From Candidatus Omnitrophota bacterium (GTDB taxonomy: Bacteria; Omnitrophota; Gorgyraeia; Zapsychrales; Fredricksoniimonadaceae), in assembly GCA_021731625.1 (NCBI GenBank), contig JAKFXC010000029.1:1-35278 (forward strand): a stretch of 35,278 bases of DNA, read 5' to 3'. Position 1 is the first letter of the stretch. The number at the start of each line of letters is the position of its first letter. The translations under genes were made by a program, and so were the position numbers. Below the pieces are notes generated by a model. The model was not told the origin of the DNA and made no database searches. It saw only the letters and a program-made list of their open reading frames with translations. This document shows positions 16,918 through 25,268 of this stretch, piece by piece.

Positions 16918-18183
16918 ATGAAACTCAAGCACAATCATTCAGGGTTTGTTTTGATCGTCAGCGTCATGATGGTGCTGTTTTTAAGCATTGCCTTGAGCGC
17001 GGCGCTCATCCGCAGCCAAATCCAGCTGCGGGAGAGTCAAGTGCGTTTGGCATCGCAACAGGCGTTTTATGCGGCAGAAGCCGGCGTGCAAACCGCCATT
17101 TTCCAACTGCGGAAAGATTCCTCCTGGCGCCCGGCGGTAGGGACCCCGCCCGCCGCCGTGCGGGTGACGGCGGACAACGGGTCTACCCTGGTTGGCTTTT
17201 ATCAATTGGAAATGGCCGATGCCGATGACTACAATGGGTTCCCATCGTTGTGGGTCAAATCCACCGGCATGGACATCGATCAAGGCACTCCTCGGGCAGT
17301 GCTGGCCCGGGCCGTGGTGCAGAATCCGGAAGCGTTCCTACTTTCCACCGCCGGAAATTTGCGCATCAACAGCGGGGCGGTATTTGACAATGACATTTTG
17401 GGCAAAGATGTCTTTTTCGACGTGGTTGGCAACCAGCCGATCACGGTGGATGGGGACGTGTTTTATATTAACACCATTACCAACGAGACTAATCCCGCGG
17501 TGCACATCGTGGGAACGAACGAGCATGGCGAGGCGCATCAAGCCCGAAAATTTCCCACCGTGACCTTTGCCGGAGTGGACACGGAGCGCTATCGCAAATT
17601 GGCCAGAGACCAGGGTGGGTTCTACCAGGAAGGGAATTTAGTTATTAACGGAAACATAGACAAAGCGTCCTTAAGTTACAGTAATGGCCTGGTATTTGCC
17701 GAGGGAGATATTTATATCAGGGGTGATATCCGTGAATCCATGTTGATTGTGGCCGGTGGGAATGTCTATATTGACGGAGATGTTAAAATGGGGATTCCTG
17801 TAGATCCTCAGGCCCGTAAGCCCCAGCTGGGGATTATGGCCTCCAAGGATGTTTTGATTCCGGAAAATGCGCCCAATAATATTTCCATTGAAGCGTTTGT
17901 CATGGCGGACGGGCAAGCCGGTTCCAACGGCATTTTTGAGGCCAAGGGACCAAAAGGAACCAAAGGCAACCTCACCTTCACCGGATCCATGGCCATGCGC
18001 GGCAGGAATAATGTGCGCACGGCCGTGGATTTAAATGTGTACAGTAACCGTGTGTATAATCTTAACAATGAAATGCAGGTCGGCAATCTTATTCCTTTCT
18101 TGCCGTTCATTGCCAATGTTGCCTGCTCGCAGGAGGTCAACCCTCCGGACTCTATTGCGAGTTACGCTGGGTTTTGCACATGA
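16918..18183 (+). CDS. PilX/GspK-like minor pilin with beta-helical body
   Basis: The protein has 421 residues. The N-terminus (HNHSG then FVLIVSVMMVLFLSIALSAA) matches PilX/GspK-type minor pilins, which lack the Glu at mature position 5. The helix continues with the conserved RLASQQAFYAAEAGVQTAIF. The body (about 135-370) consists of short repeating beta strands with GD turns (EGDIYIRGDI and GGNVYIDGDVKMG), resembling the polymer-forming, bactofilin-like or DUF4900-type beta helix. Lack of Glu5 is typical of the subunit at the very tip of a pseudopilus. It is the last gene of the cluster; the Bat operon has its own promoter downstream. Confidence 0.78.
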   Translation: MKLKHNHSGFVLIVSVMMVLFLSIALSAALIRSQIQLRESQVRLASQQAFYAAEAGVQTAIFQLRKDSSWRPAVGTPPAAVRVTADNGSTLVGFYQLEMADADDYNGFPSLWVKSTGMDIDQGTPRAVLARAVVQNPEAFLLSTAGNLRINSGAVFDNDILGKDVFFDVVGNQPITVDGDVFYINTITNETNPAVHIVGTNEHGEAHQARKFPTVTFAGVDTERYRKLARDQGGFYQEGNLVINGNIDKASLSYSNGLVFAEGDIYIRGDIRESMLIVAGGNVYIDGDVKMGIPVDPQARKPQLGIMASKDVLIPENAPNNISIEAFVMADGQAGSNGIFEAKGPKGTKGNLTFTGSMAMRGRNNVRTAVDLNVYSNRVYNLNNEMQVGNLIPFLPFIANVACSQEVNPPDSIASYAGFCT

Positions 18184-18197
18184 TGTTCCGCTCCCGC

Positions 18198-18226
18198 TTG
18201 AAAAAATAATCCAACGAAATTATAAT
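18198..18226 (+). promoter_or_regulatory. Promoter of the MoxR/Bat operon
   Basis: TTGAAA (18198-18203), a 17-nt spacer and a perfect TATAAT (18221-18226). The leader would be about 33 nt and contains AAGGAG (18253-18258), 7 nt before ATG 18266. It is the best sigma-70-like promoter with a normal leader in the window. Confidence 0.8.
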
Positions 18227-18265
18227 AAGAAACCATTCAGATGGGTTCATTCAAGGAGAGAGGCT

Positions 18266-19261
18266 ATGTCCAATTATTCGATCACCGAAATTAATGAGAA
18301 CGTCAGAAAAGAGGCGGCACTCATCGATGCCATTCGCCTGGAGGCCTGCAAAATTTTGGTCGGCCAAACTGAAATGCTCGACCGGCTACTCATCGGCATC
18401 CTGGCCAACGGGCATATTTTAATCGAGGGCGTGCCTGGCCTGGCCAAAACGACCGCGGTCAAGACGTTGGCCCAGACCATCCAGGCGAAATTCCAGCGCC
18501 TGCAGTTTACCCCGGATATGTTGCCGGCGGATTTAACCGGCACTTTAATCTATGACCAGCGCACCGGGAATTTTAACATCCGCAAAGGCCCCATTTTTGC
18601 GAATATTGTTTTAGCGGATGAAATCAACCGCGCCCCGGCCAAAGTGCAAAGCGCTTTGCTGGAGGCCATGCAGGAGCGGCAGGTGACGATCGGCGAGGAG
18701 ACCATGAAGCTGCCGGAGCCGTTTTTGGTTTTGGCCACTCAAAATCCCATTGAGCAGGAGGGGACTTATCCTTTGCCCGAGGCCCAGGTCGATCGCTTCA
18801 TGCTGAAGGTGCGGGTGAGTTATCCGTCTAAAGACGAAGAGTTGAAAATCTTAAAACGCATGGCCTTTATCCAAAATCCAATCGAGGTGCGGCCGGTGCT
18901 TTCCCCCGAAGACATCCTGCGCCTGCGCCGCGTGGTCGACAGTGTGTACATGGATGAGAAAATCGAGCATTACATCGTCGACATCGTGGAAGCCAGCCGC
19001 CATCCGGAGCGCTACAAACTGAGTAATTTGAAAGGCCTGATCCTGTATGGGGCAAGTCCCAGGGCCACGATTAACCTGGCCGTGGCCTCCAAAGCCCACG
19101 CCTTTGTGCAGGGCCGCGGATTTGTCACCCCGCAGGACATTAAATCGATCGGCATGGACGTGCTGAGGCATCGCATCATCCCCAGCTACGAAGCCGAGGC
19201 TGAGGAGAAGACCTCGGAAGATTTAATCAAGACCATCTTTGACACCGTGGAAGTCCCATGA
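18266..19261 (+). CDS. MoxR-family AAA+ ATPase
   Basis: The protein has 331 residues from ATG 18266, set by AAGGAG 7 nt upstream; earlier in-frame codons lie within the pilus gene. Walker A is GVPGLAKT (55-62), and Walker B includes VLADEINRAP with Asp118-Glu119. The MoxR hallmarks LEAMQERQVTIGEE and LATQNPIEQEGTYPLPEAQ follow, then the lid domain. MoxR ATPases act as chaperones that remodel or activate proteins with von Willebrand factor A domains, which are encoded directly downstream. It overlaps the next gene by 4 nt and starts the operon. Confidence 0.95.
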   Translation: MSNYSITEINENVRKEAALIDAIRLEACKILVGQTEMLDRLLIGILANGHILIEGVPGLAKTTAVKTLAQTIQAKFQRLQFTPDMLPADLTGTLIYDQRTGNFNIRKGPIFANIVLADEINRAPAKVQSALLEAMQERQVTIGEETMKLPEPFLVLATQNPIEQEGTYPLPEAQVDRFMLKVRVSYPSKDEELKILKRMAFIQNPIEVRPVLSPEDILRLRRVVDSVYMDEKIEHYIVDIVEASRHPERYKLSNLKGLILYGASPRATINLAVASKAHAFVQGRGFVTPQDIKSIGMDVLRHRIIPSYEAEAEEKTSEDLIKTIFDTVEVP

Positions 19262-20142
19262 TCCCCCGGGAAGTTTTAGAGAAAGTCAGGCGCATCGAAA
19301 TCACCACCTCGCATTTGGTGAGCGATGTCTTTGCCGGGGCCTACCACAGTGTTTTTAAGGGCCGCGGCATGGAATTCGATGAGGTGCGCGAATACCAGAT
19401 AGGGGATGACATCCGTTCCATTGACTGGAACGTCACCGCCCGCACCGGCGTCCCGCATGTGAAAAAATATGTGGAAGAGCGCGAGCTCACCGTGATGATT
19501 TTAGTCGATGCTTCGGCCTCGACCCATTTTGGCAGCGTCAAAGAGCTCAAGAATACTCTGGCCGCCGAGATCGCCGCGGTCCTGGCGTTTTCTGCCATCC
19601 GCAACAATGATAAAGTCGGTTTGCTCATGTTCACCGACCAGGTGGAATTATTCATCCCGCCCCGCAAAGGCCGGCGCCACGTGCTGCGGGTCATCCGGGA
19701 GGTGTTGTATTTTAAGCCACGTGGCAAAGGGACCAACATCCATGCGGCGCTGGAATATTTGACCAAGGTCAACAAGCGCAAAAGCGTGGCCTTTCTCATT
19801 TCCGATTTTTTTAATGCCAGCCAAGAAAATTTTCGCAAATCCCTGCAGATCACCAATAAACATCATGACTTGATCGCCATCACCTTAAATGATCCTCGCG
19901 AGGAGGCGTTGGTGGCGGGAGGCCTGTTGGCATTGCGGGATGCCGAGACCGGGCGCATGGCGTGGGTGGACACCGGCTCGGCAGAGGAGCGCCGCCGATT
20001 TGCCCAGAATGCCGCCGCCCGTTTGGAGGGCCGCGACCGTTTGTTTCAGGCCGTGGGGGTCGACCATGTGGACCTGCACACCCATGAGCCTTATGCGAGG
20101 GCATTAATCACATTTTTTTCCCGGCGACGGGAAAGAAGGTAA
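19258..20142 (+). CDS. DUF58 protein of the MoxR/Bat operon
   Basis: The protein has 294 residues. It carries the DUF58 signature around GRGMEFDEVREYQIGDDIRS followed by IDWNVTARTG, and a VWA-like stretch VMILVDASAST in which the DxSxS metal site is intact. No membrane segment is visible, so it is cytosolic. DUF58 proteins almost always accompany MoxR, and are thought to be its partner or adaptor. It overlaps MoxR by 4 nt (ATGA) and is followed 6 nt later by the DUF4381-like gene. Confidence 0.9.
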   Translation: MIPREVLEKVRRIEITTSHLVSDVFAGAYHSVFKGRGMEFDEVREYQIGDDIRSIDWNVTARTGVPHVKKYVEERELTVMILVDASASTHFGSVKELKNTLAAEIAAVLAFSAIRNNDKVGLLMFTDQVELFIPPRKGRRHVLRVIREVLYFKPRGKGTNIHAALEYLTKVNKRKSVAFLISDFFNASQENFRKSLQITNKHHDLIAITLNDPREEALVAGGLLALRDAETGRMAWVDTGSAEERRRFAQNAAARLEGRDRLFQAVGVDHVDLHTHEPYARALITFFSRRRERR

Positions 20143-20148
20143 GTGCCT

Positions 20149-20661
20149 ATGCCGCCCGAGGTCCCCGATATCAGAGACATCAAGCCGCCGGTGGAAATGC
20201 CGGCCTTCCTGTGGTGGATACTGATCATCGTTGTGGTTTCCGCCGTGGCCTGGCTGGTCTATTTCTTGTATCGGCGCCGCCCCGCGCCAGTGATGCGCCC
20301 GGTCCAGGTGCCGGCGCGTTCTTCATGGGAAACCGCCCTTGAACACCTGGAAAATTTACACCATAAACATTATCCCGAAGCCGGGCTGTTTAAGCAATTT
20401 TACAGTGGGCTCTCCGACATTGTGCGCCGTTACCTGGAGGACCGGTTTGCCATCAGGGCCCCGGAAATGACCACCGAAGAATTTTTAAATTATGCCAAGA
20501 CCTCGGCGGCGCTAAATGACGGACAAAAAGAACTATTAAAGGATTTCTTAAACCGCTCCGACATGGTCAAATTTGCCCGTTACGTGCCGGCCGTCCATGA
20601 TGCGCAGGCCAATTTTGATTCGGCCAAAAAATTGATCCTGGAAACCAAAAATGGAATTTAA
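20149..20661 (+). CDS. DUF4381-like membrane protein of the Bat operon
   Basis: The protein has 170 residues from ATG 20149, preferred over GTG 20143 because AAGAAGG lies 9 nt upstream of the ATG and only 3 nt from the GTG. A short N-terminus precedes one membrane helix (about 20-42, WWILIIVVVSAVAWLVYFLY). A cytoplasmic helical domain follows, with SDIVRRYLEDRFAIRAPEMT and EEFL, typical of DUF4381 proteins found between DUF58 and BatA genes. BatD ends in a similar helical region (VSRYLADHFN). It overlaps BatA by 11 nt. The molecular function is not known. Confidence 0.75.
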   Translation: MPPEVPDIRDIKPPVEMPAFLWWILIIVVVSAVAWLVYFLYRRRPAPVMRPVQVPARSSWETALEHLENLHHKHYPEAGLFKQFYSGLSDIVRRYLEDRFAIRAPEMTTEEFLNYAKTSAALNDGQKELLKDFLNRSDMVKFARYVPAVHDAQANFDSAKKLILETKNGI

Positions 20662-21646
20662 AACTCCCTGGCTGCTGGCTCTCTTGCCGGCGGTGATGCT
20701 TTGTGTTTGGTACGCGCGCACCAGGCGACCCCCGGAAGCGCTGAAGTTCTCTTCTCTGGAAGTGCTGCAGGGGCTGAAGGGGAGCTGGAAAATGAAATTT
20801 GGTTTTGTCCCTTTTGCACTCCGACTGGCGGCCATTGCCCTGATGTGCCTTGCCCTGGCCGGCCCGCGCAAACTGCTGGAAGAAAGCCGTGTTTCGACGG
20901 AGGGCATCGACGTTGTGCTCGCCTTGGACTGTTCCGGCAGCATGGCGGCGGAAGATTTTGAAATCGACGGCAAACGGCAGAACCGTTTCGACGTGGTCAA
21001 GAAAGTGGTGGAGGAATTCATCGACAAGCGCGCCCATGACCAGATCGGGCTGGTGGCTTTTGCCGGCAGGGCCTACACGGTTTGCCCCCTGACCACCGAC
21101 CGGTCCTGGCTAAAGGCGAATCTGGCCCGTTTGCATCTTGGCATGTTGGAAGACGGTACCGCCATTGGTTCCGGCATCGCCACGTCGCTGGCCCGCTTTA
21201 AAAACAGCAAAGCCAAATCCAAAGTGATCATCTTGCTCACCGACGGGGTGAGTAATGCCGGGAGCATGGATCCGCTGACTGCCGCCCGCACGGCCGCGTC
21301 CATGAACGTGAAAATATACACCATCGGCGCCGGCGCCAAGGGGTTTGCGCCGTTTCCGGTGCGGGATTTATTCGGCCGCACCTTTTATCAAAATGTGCAG
21401 ATCGACCTGGATGAGGCAACTCTCAAGAAGATCGCGGACATGACCGCTGGCAAGTATTACCGGGCTACAGACACGCAATCTTTGCGCGAAATTTATAAAG
21501 ACATCGACCGTTTGGAAAAAAGCAAAATTGAACACGTCGGATACAAACAATATCAGGAACTGTTTGGTATGTTTGCCATTGCGGTCTTGGTGGTGTTGGG
21601 TTTGGAACTGGTATTGACCCATACGGTATTTTTTAAATTACCATAG
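20651..21646 (+). CDS. batA: BatA: membrane-anchored von Willebrand factor A protein
   Basis: The protein has 331 residues. Hydrophobic segments near the N-terminus (about 5-18 and 56-74) and at the C-terminus (about 305-328) flank a VWA domain with an intact metal-ion-dependent adhesion site: DCSGS at residues 93-97, with later Thr and Asp positions (TDGVSNAGSMD). This is the BatA topology, with the VWA domain exposed in the periplasm. Bat proteins in Bacteroides and Leptospira are linked to stress tolerance and aerotolerance, although the mechanism is unresolved. It is similar to the following gene, so the two are an old tandem duplication. Confidence 0.88.
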   Translation: MEFKTPWLLALLPAVMLCVWYARTRRPPEALKFSSLEVLQGLKGSWKMKFGFVPFALRLAAIALMCLALAGPRKLLEESRVSTEGIDVVLALDCSGSMAAEDFEIDGKRQNRFDVVKKVVEEFIDKRAHDQIGLVAFAGRAYTVCPLTTDRSWLKANLARLHLGMLEDGTAIGSGIATSLARFKNSKAKSKVIILLTDGVSNAGSMDPLTAARTAASMNVKIYTIGAGAKGFAPFPVRDLFGRTFYQNVQIDLDEATLKKIADMTAGKYYRATDTQSLREIYKDIDRLEKSKIEHVGYKQYQELFGMFAIAVLVVLGLELVLTHTVFFKLP

Positions 21647-21653
21647 GAAGATT

Positions 21654-22649
21654 ATGCACTTTGCCGATCCCCGCATGTTACATCTGTTGTGGCTGTTGCC
21701 TTTGCTGGCGTGGCTGCTGCATGCGTTATACTATCGAAGGCAGTCGAGGTTGTCGCGAGTCGTGGCCCTGAAGCTTTTACCAGAGGGGACAACACAGTTT
21801 AGCCTGCGGCGTGGGCGGCTTAAAGCGGCGCTGTTCCTCTTTGGTGTGGCAGCGACGATCCTGGCGTTGGCCAGGCCGCAATGGGGCTATGCCATGCGGG
21901 AGGTCAAGCGCCAGGGGCTGGATATTTTGATTGCCGTCGATGTGTCTAAAAGCATGCTGACCCAGGATGTCACACCCAATCGATTGCAGCGGACCAAATT
22001 GGCCATCAAAGACCTGGTCAAGAAACTCAAAGGCGATCGGGTCGGCATCATTGCCTTTGCCGGCGACGCTTTTTTGGTTTGCCCACTCACCATCGATTAC
22101 AACGGGTTCTTGATGGGGATGAGTGATTTGGATGCGGACACCATTCCCCGGGGGGGCACCAATATTTCCTCCGCCATCGAAGAGGCCGTCAAAACGTACG
22201 GCGACAAAAACCAGCCCTACAAGGTCCTGGTTTTGGTGACCGACGGGGAAGACCTGGAAGGGGATGTGCTTAAAATCGCCCGTAAAGCCAAGGACAAAGG
22301 GATCAGGATATTCACCGTCGGGATCGGCACGCAGGAAGGAGACTTGATCCGCAGCGGGACCGCAGCGTCGGAATTCTTAAAAGACAGCGAAGGCAATTAT
22401 GTGAAGTCGCAGCTTAATGAAAATTTATTGCAGCAAATCGCCTATATCACCGGCGGGGCCTATGTGCGTTCCAGCGGCGCCCAGTTCGGGCTGGACTATC
22501 TGTACGAGCGCCAATTGGCGCCTATTGAAAAGCATGAGATCGAGCATAAAATAGAGAAAAAATATTACGAGCGCTTCCAATGGTTCTTGGCCCTGGCCTT
22601 GATGGCTTTTGCGTTGGAGTCTTTGGTGCCGTTATGGAAAATGTCATGA
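21654..22649 (+). CDS. batB: BatB: membrane-anchored von Willebrand factor A protein
   Basis: The protein has 331 residues, the same length and layout as BatA. It has two N-terminal hydrophobic stretches (about 6-20 and 58-75), a VWA domain with DVSKS at 96-100 and VLVTDGEDLEGD, and a C-terminal membrane helix (about 308-327). The metal site is intact. It has an AGGAAG site just upstream of ATG 21654 and overlaps the TPR gene by 4 nt (ATGA). The pair BatA/BatB probably forms a membrane complex that the MoxR ATPase remodels; this is inference from conserved gene order. Confidence 0.88.
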   Translation: MHFADPRMLHLLWLLPLLAWLLHALYYRRQSRLSRVVALKLLPEGTTQFSLRRGRLKAALFLFGVAATILALARPQWGYAMREVKRQGLDILIAVDVSKSMLTQDVTPNRLQRTKLAIKDLVKKLKGDRVGIIAFAGDAFLVCPLTIDYNGFLMGMSDLDADTIPRGGTNISSAIEEAVKTYGDKNQPYKVLVLVTDGEDLEGDVLKIARKAKDKGIRIFTVGIGTQEGDLIRSGTAASEFLKDSEGNYVKSQLNENLLQQIAYITGGAYVRSSGAQFGLDYLYERQLAPIEKHEIEHKIEKKYYERFQWFLALALMAFALESLVPLWKMS

Positions 22650-23377
22650 TCAAAAGCATTCTCGTCGGCATTTGTGTGTTGTACAGTCCAATGGTTTGGG
22701 CGAAATCGGCGCCCATTGTCAAAGAGGGGAACGCGCTGTACCTGCAAGGTCGGTATGAGGAAGCTGCCCAGCGTTACTTAGATGCTTTGAGTGCCGGTGG
22801 ACAAGCGGCGGTGGCGCTGTATAATCTAGGCAATGCCCTGTATAAAAAAGGCCGCACTCAGGAGGACAGCAGCATTGACGGGGCCATTGCCGATACAGAG
22901 CAAGCCATCGGGAATTATGAACAGGTGCTTCAAAAGAAGCCCAAGGATGAAGACGCGCGATTCAATCTTGATTTTGTCAAAAAGGAACTAGAACGTTTAA
23001 AGAAGAAAAAACAGGAAGAGGAGCAGAAAAAGCAACAGCAGCAAGAGAAGGATCAAAAGCAGGACCCGCAAGAACAGGATCAAAAAAAACAAGACCAGCA
23101 GAAGCAAGATCAGCAAAGTCAGGATGGGCAGAAGCAAGACCAACAGAACCAAGACCAGGGTGAGCAGCAACAGCAGCAAAAACAAGGTGAGGGCCAGGAA
23201 AAGCAACAAGGGGAAGAGAAGTCGGAATCGTCAGGCAAGGCCCTTGCGAAGGACAAGCTTTCCGAAAAAGAGGCCAAAGAGATTTTAGAAGATTACGAGC
23301 GGAACGAAGAGCCCAAGGGGCTTTTGAAATTTATTGAGAAAAGCGGCGATGAGAAACCGGTATTGAAGGATTGGTAA
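22646..23377 (+). CDS. batC: BatC-like exported TPR protein with Gln/Lys-rich tail
   Basis: The protein has 243 residues from ATG 22646, which overlaps the BatB stop as ATGA; an upstream in-frame GTG lies deep inside batB. A signal peptide (about 1-20, ending MVWAKS) is followed by TPR repeats (about 25-110, including GNALYLQGRYEEAAQRYLDA and ALYNLGNALYKKGR). A highly charged Gln/Lys/Glu/Asp low-complexity stretch then runs from about 117 to 195. The last 45 residues end in EDYERNEEPKGLLKFI, a conserved tail in BatC-type proteins. The TPR part may scaffold BatA/BatB in the periplasm; the low-complexity part is probably disordered. Confidence 0.85.
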   Translation: MIKSILVGICVLYSPMVWAKSAPIVKEGNALYLQGRYEEAAQRYLDALSAGGQAAVALYNLGNALYKKGRTQEDSSIDGAIADTEQAIGNYEQVLQKKPKDEDARFNLDFVKKELERLKKKKQEEEQKKQQQQEKDQKQDPQEQDQKKQDQQKQDQQSQDGQKQDQQNQDQGEQQQQQKQGEGQEKQQGEEKSESSGKALAKDKLSEKEAKEILEDYERNEEPKGLLKFIEKSGDEKPVLKDW

Positions 23378-23379
23378 AA

Positions 23380-25170
23380 ATGAACAGGGTCATTGTGTTT
23401 TTATGCGCGCTGGCGATCAGCTTACCGGTTTGGGCCGACGGTGTGCGGGTCGAATCAACGATCAGCGCAACGAAAATTTCCCTCAAGGACGCAGCTCAAC
23501 TCACCTTGACCGTGCGCGGGAGCAAAGACACCATCCAGCCGGTGGAGCTGCCTAAAATTGACGGCCTGGAATGGCGCTACATTGGGCCATCGACGAGGAT
23601 CAGCATCACCAACGGGCAATATTCCAGCGAACATTCGTTTGTCTACAATGTGTTCCCCACCAAGGTCGGCCATTTTGAAATCCCGGCCCTGACCATCATG
23701 GTGGAAGGCCAAAATTACACCACCCAGCCCATCGAAGTCGACGTCAGCGACGCGCCTTTGGAAGCCACTGACAGCGACACCTCAGAGGAACAAAAGCAGT
23801 CGGAAAACATCAAAGACCGCATGTTCATGACCGTCTCCAGCCCGCGGGGCCTGGTGTACGCGGGAGAGAAAGTGCCCTTGCGGATCAAAGTGTATGTCAG
23901 CGCTTTGCCGGTGCGAAATCTGCAAATGCCAAAGCTTGAGAAAAATGGTTTTACTATGGATAATTTTCCCCAACCGCAACAGTATCCGGAAGCCCTCAAC
24001 GGGCTAAAGTATGATGTGGTGGATTTTGCCACGCACATTTACCCGTCCAAGGCCGGGGATTTGTCGCTGGGACCGGTGCAGATTGAAGGCAGTTTGTTAT
24101 ACAAAGCCCAAAGCGGCAACACCAACGGGTTTTTCAGCGATGATTTTTTTCGCAACTTTTTTGATAGTTATCAGGAACGGCCGTTAACCCTCAACTCCGA
24201 GCCCTTAAGGATCAAAGTGTTGCCCTTGCCGCAGGAAGGCAAGCCCGCCGATTTTTCCGGTGCCGTCGGGCAATTGGATTTTACCGCCTCGATCGGCCCC
24301 AAAGGAGTCAAGGTGGGGGACCCGGTGACGCTCAATATGAAGATTTCCGGCAACGCCAACCTTAAATCCACGCAGATGCCGCTTTTTACCGACAGCCGGT
24401 TTAAAACCTATGACCCTCAAATTAAGGATGAGGAGAACGCCAAAGCCCTGGAACAAGTGATTGTTCCGACCAGTGATCAAATCACCGAGGTGCCGGCGAT
24501 CAAGTTCAGCTATTTCGATCCCTCGACGGGTGCATACAAAACCATCACCCAGGGCCCCTTCCCGGTCAAAGTCATGGCCCCCAAGCCCGGTGAGGAATTT
24601 AAGGCGATTGGATTTGTTGATTTGCCGCAGGCCACGGTCAAGCCTGAACCCGTCGATTATGTGCAAAAATATCTGAAAGCACCGGTCCAAAAAGCCATGT
24701 CCCTGGTTAAGACCCCGCGATTCTGGTGGTTCGTGCTCAGCCTTTGGATTGTGGGCGGCGGGTGGTTTCTGTGGGTGAAGTTTCGAGAGCGTTTGTCCAG
24801 GGACACCGCCTTTGCGCGGCGGCTGAGCGCCTCCAAGCATGCCCAGCAGGGGATCAAACAGGCGCAGGAATATTTGCGGGCCGGGAAGACAAAGGAATTT
24901 TACGACACGGTGTTTAAAACTGTGAGCCGTTACCTCGCCGATCATTTTAACCGGCCCGCCGGTAATTTAACTTGGGACGAGGCCAGGGTCCTGCTGCAGG
25001 AACAGCAAATTGCCCCGGAGATAGCCGAGGCCGTTAAAGCCATGTATAACAACTGCGACCTGGTGCTCTTCGCCGGGGCCAGCGCCGATCCCACTCGCAT
25101 GAGCGAAGACCTTGTTAAACTCCAGCGTCTCATTACCCAACTCAAGGGGTACAATCCTATTGCACATTAG
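23380..25170 (+). CDS. batD: BatD-like oxygen-tolerance family protein
   Basis: The protein has 596 residues from ATG 23380, with AAGGA 9 nt upstream inside the end of batC. The signal peptide (about 1-20, ISLPVWADG) is followed by BatD beta-sandwich domains (VRVESTISATKISLKDAAQL and FVYNVFPTKVGHFEIPALTI). A membrane helix lies near residues 447-467 (FWWFVLSLWIVGGGWFLWV). The C-terminal cytoplasmic helical domain (VSRYLADHFNRPAGN) resembles the DUF4381-like protein of the same operon. Most of the protein would be periplasmic. It is the last gene of the Bat operon; no clear hairpin terminator follows. Confidence 0.88.
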   Translation: MNRVIVFLCALAISLPVWADGVRVESTISATKISLKDAAQLTLTVRGSKDTIQPVELPKIDGLEWRYIGPSTRISITNGQYSSEHSFVYNVFPTKVGHFEIPALTIMVEGQNYTTQPIEVDVSDAPLEATDSDTSEEQKQSENIKDRMFMTVSSPRGLVYAGEKVPLRIKVYVSALPVRNLQMPKLEKNGFTMDNFPQPQQYPEALNGLKYDVVDFATHIYPSKAGDLSLGPVQIEGSLLYKAQSGNTNGFFSDDFFRNFFDSYQERPLTLNSEPLRIKVLPLPQEGKPADFSGAVGQLDFTASIGPKGVKVGDPVTLNMKISGNANLKSTQMPLFTDSRFKTYDPQIKDEENAKALEQVIVPTSDQITEVPAIKFSYFDPSTGAYKTITQGPFPVKVMAPKPGEEFKAIGFVDLPQATVKPEPVDYVQKYLKAPVQKAMSLVKTPRFWWFVLSLWIVGGGWFLWVKFRERLSRDTAFARRLSASKHAQQGIKQAQEYLRAGKTKEFYDTVFKTVSRYLADHFNRPAGNLTWDEARVLLQEQQIAPEIAEAVKAMYNNCDLVLFAGASADPTRMSEDLVKLQRLITQLKGYNPIAH

Positions 25171-25203
25171 TTAATAATCTTCCCTCCGGCGTCAAACCTC
25201 AGC

Positions 25204-25211
25204 AAACGCTT
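25204..25211. promoter_or_regulatory. Half-site AAACGCTT upstream of exported paralog 1
   Basis: AAACGCTT resembles the right half of the AAAGCGCTTT palindromes upstream of the pilin and of paralog 2. It is placed so that CGCTT starts 27 nt before the -35 box, the same as at the pilin promoter. It is imperfect, so weak on its own. Confidence 0.25.
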
Positions 25212-25233
25212 CCCTAATTACCTCTCCAGGGCC

Positions 25234-25268
25234 TTGTTTTTGACGTAGGGCATGGTATCTTTGCCCTA
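25234..25268 (+). promoter_or_regulatory. Promoter of exported paralog 1 with inverted repeat over -10 and start
   Basis: TTGTTT (25234-25239), a 16-nt spacer and TATCTT (25256-25261) end 6 nt before ATG 25268, a leaderless arrangement. A perfect 7-bp inverted repeat TAGGGCA (25246-25252) / TGCCCTA (25262-25268) brackets the -10 and touches the start codon. The word TAGGGCAT recurs at the same place upstream of paralog 2 (32724-32731). The repeat could be an operator. Confidence 0.5.

Noticed and set aside
18646-18659. 14-bp palindrome GCAAAGCGCTTTGC containing AAAGCGCTTT
   Set aside because: It lies inside the conserved MoxR Walker B region coding VQSALL; codon constraint explains it, so it was not counted as a regulatory site.
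24205-24945. Minus-strand opening of 246 codons opposite batD
   Set aside because: Shadow of the batD coding sequence, with no start signal.
25171-25267. Rho-independent terminator after the Bat operon
   Set aside because: No GC-rich hairpin followed by a T-run was seen; the same holds after msbA (32647-32744) and after the pilus cluster (18184-18265).
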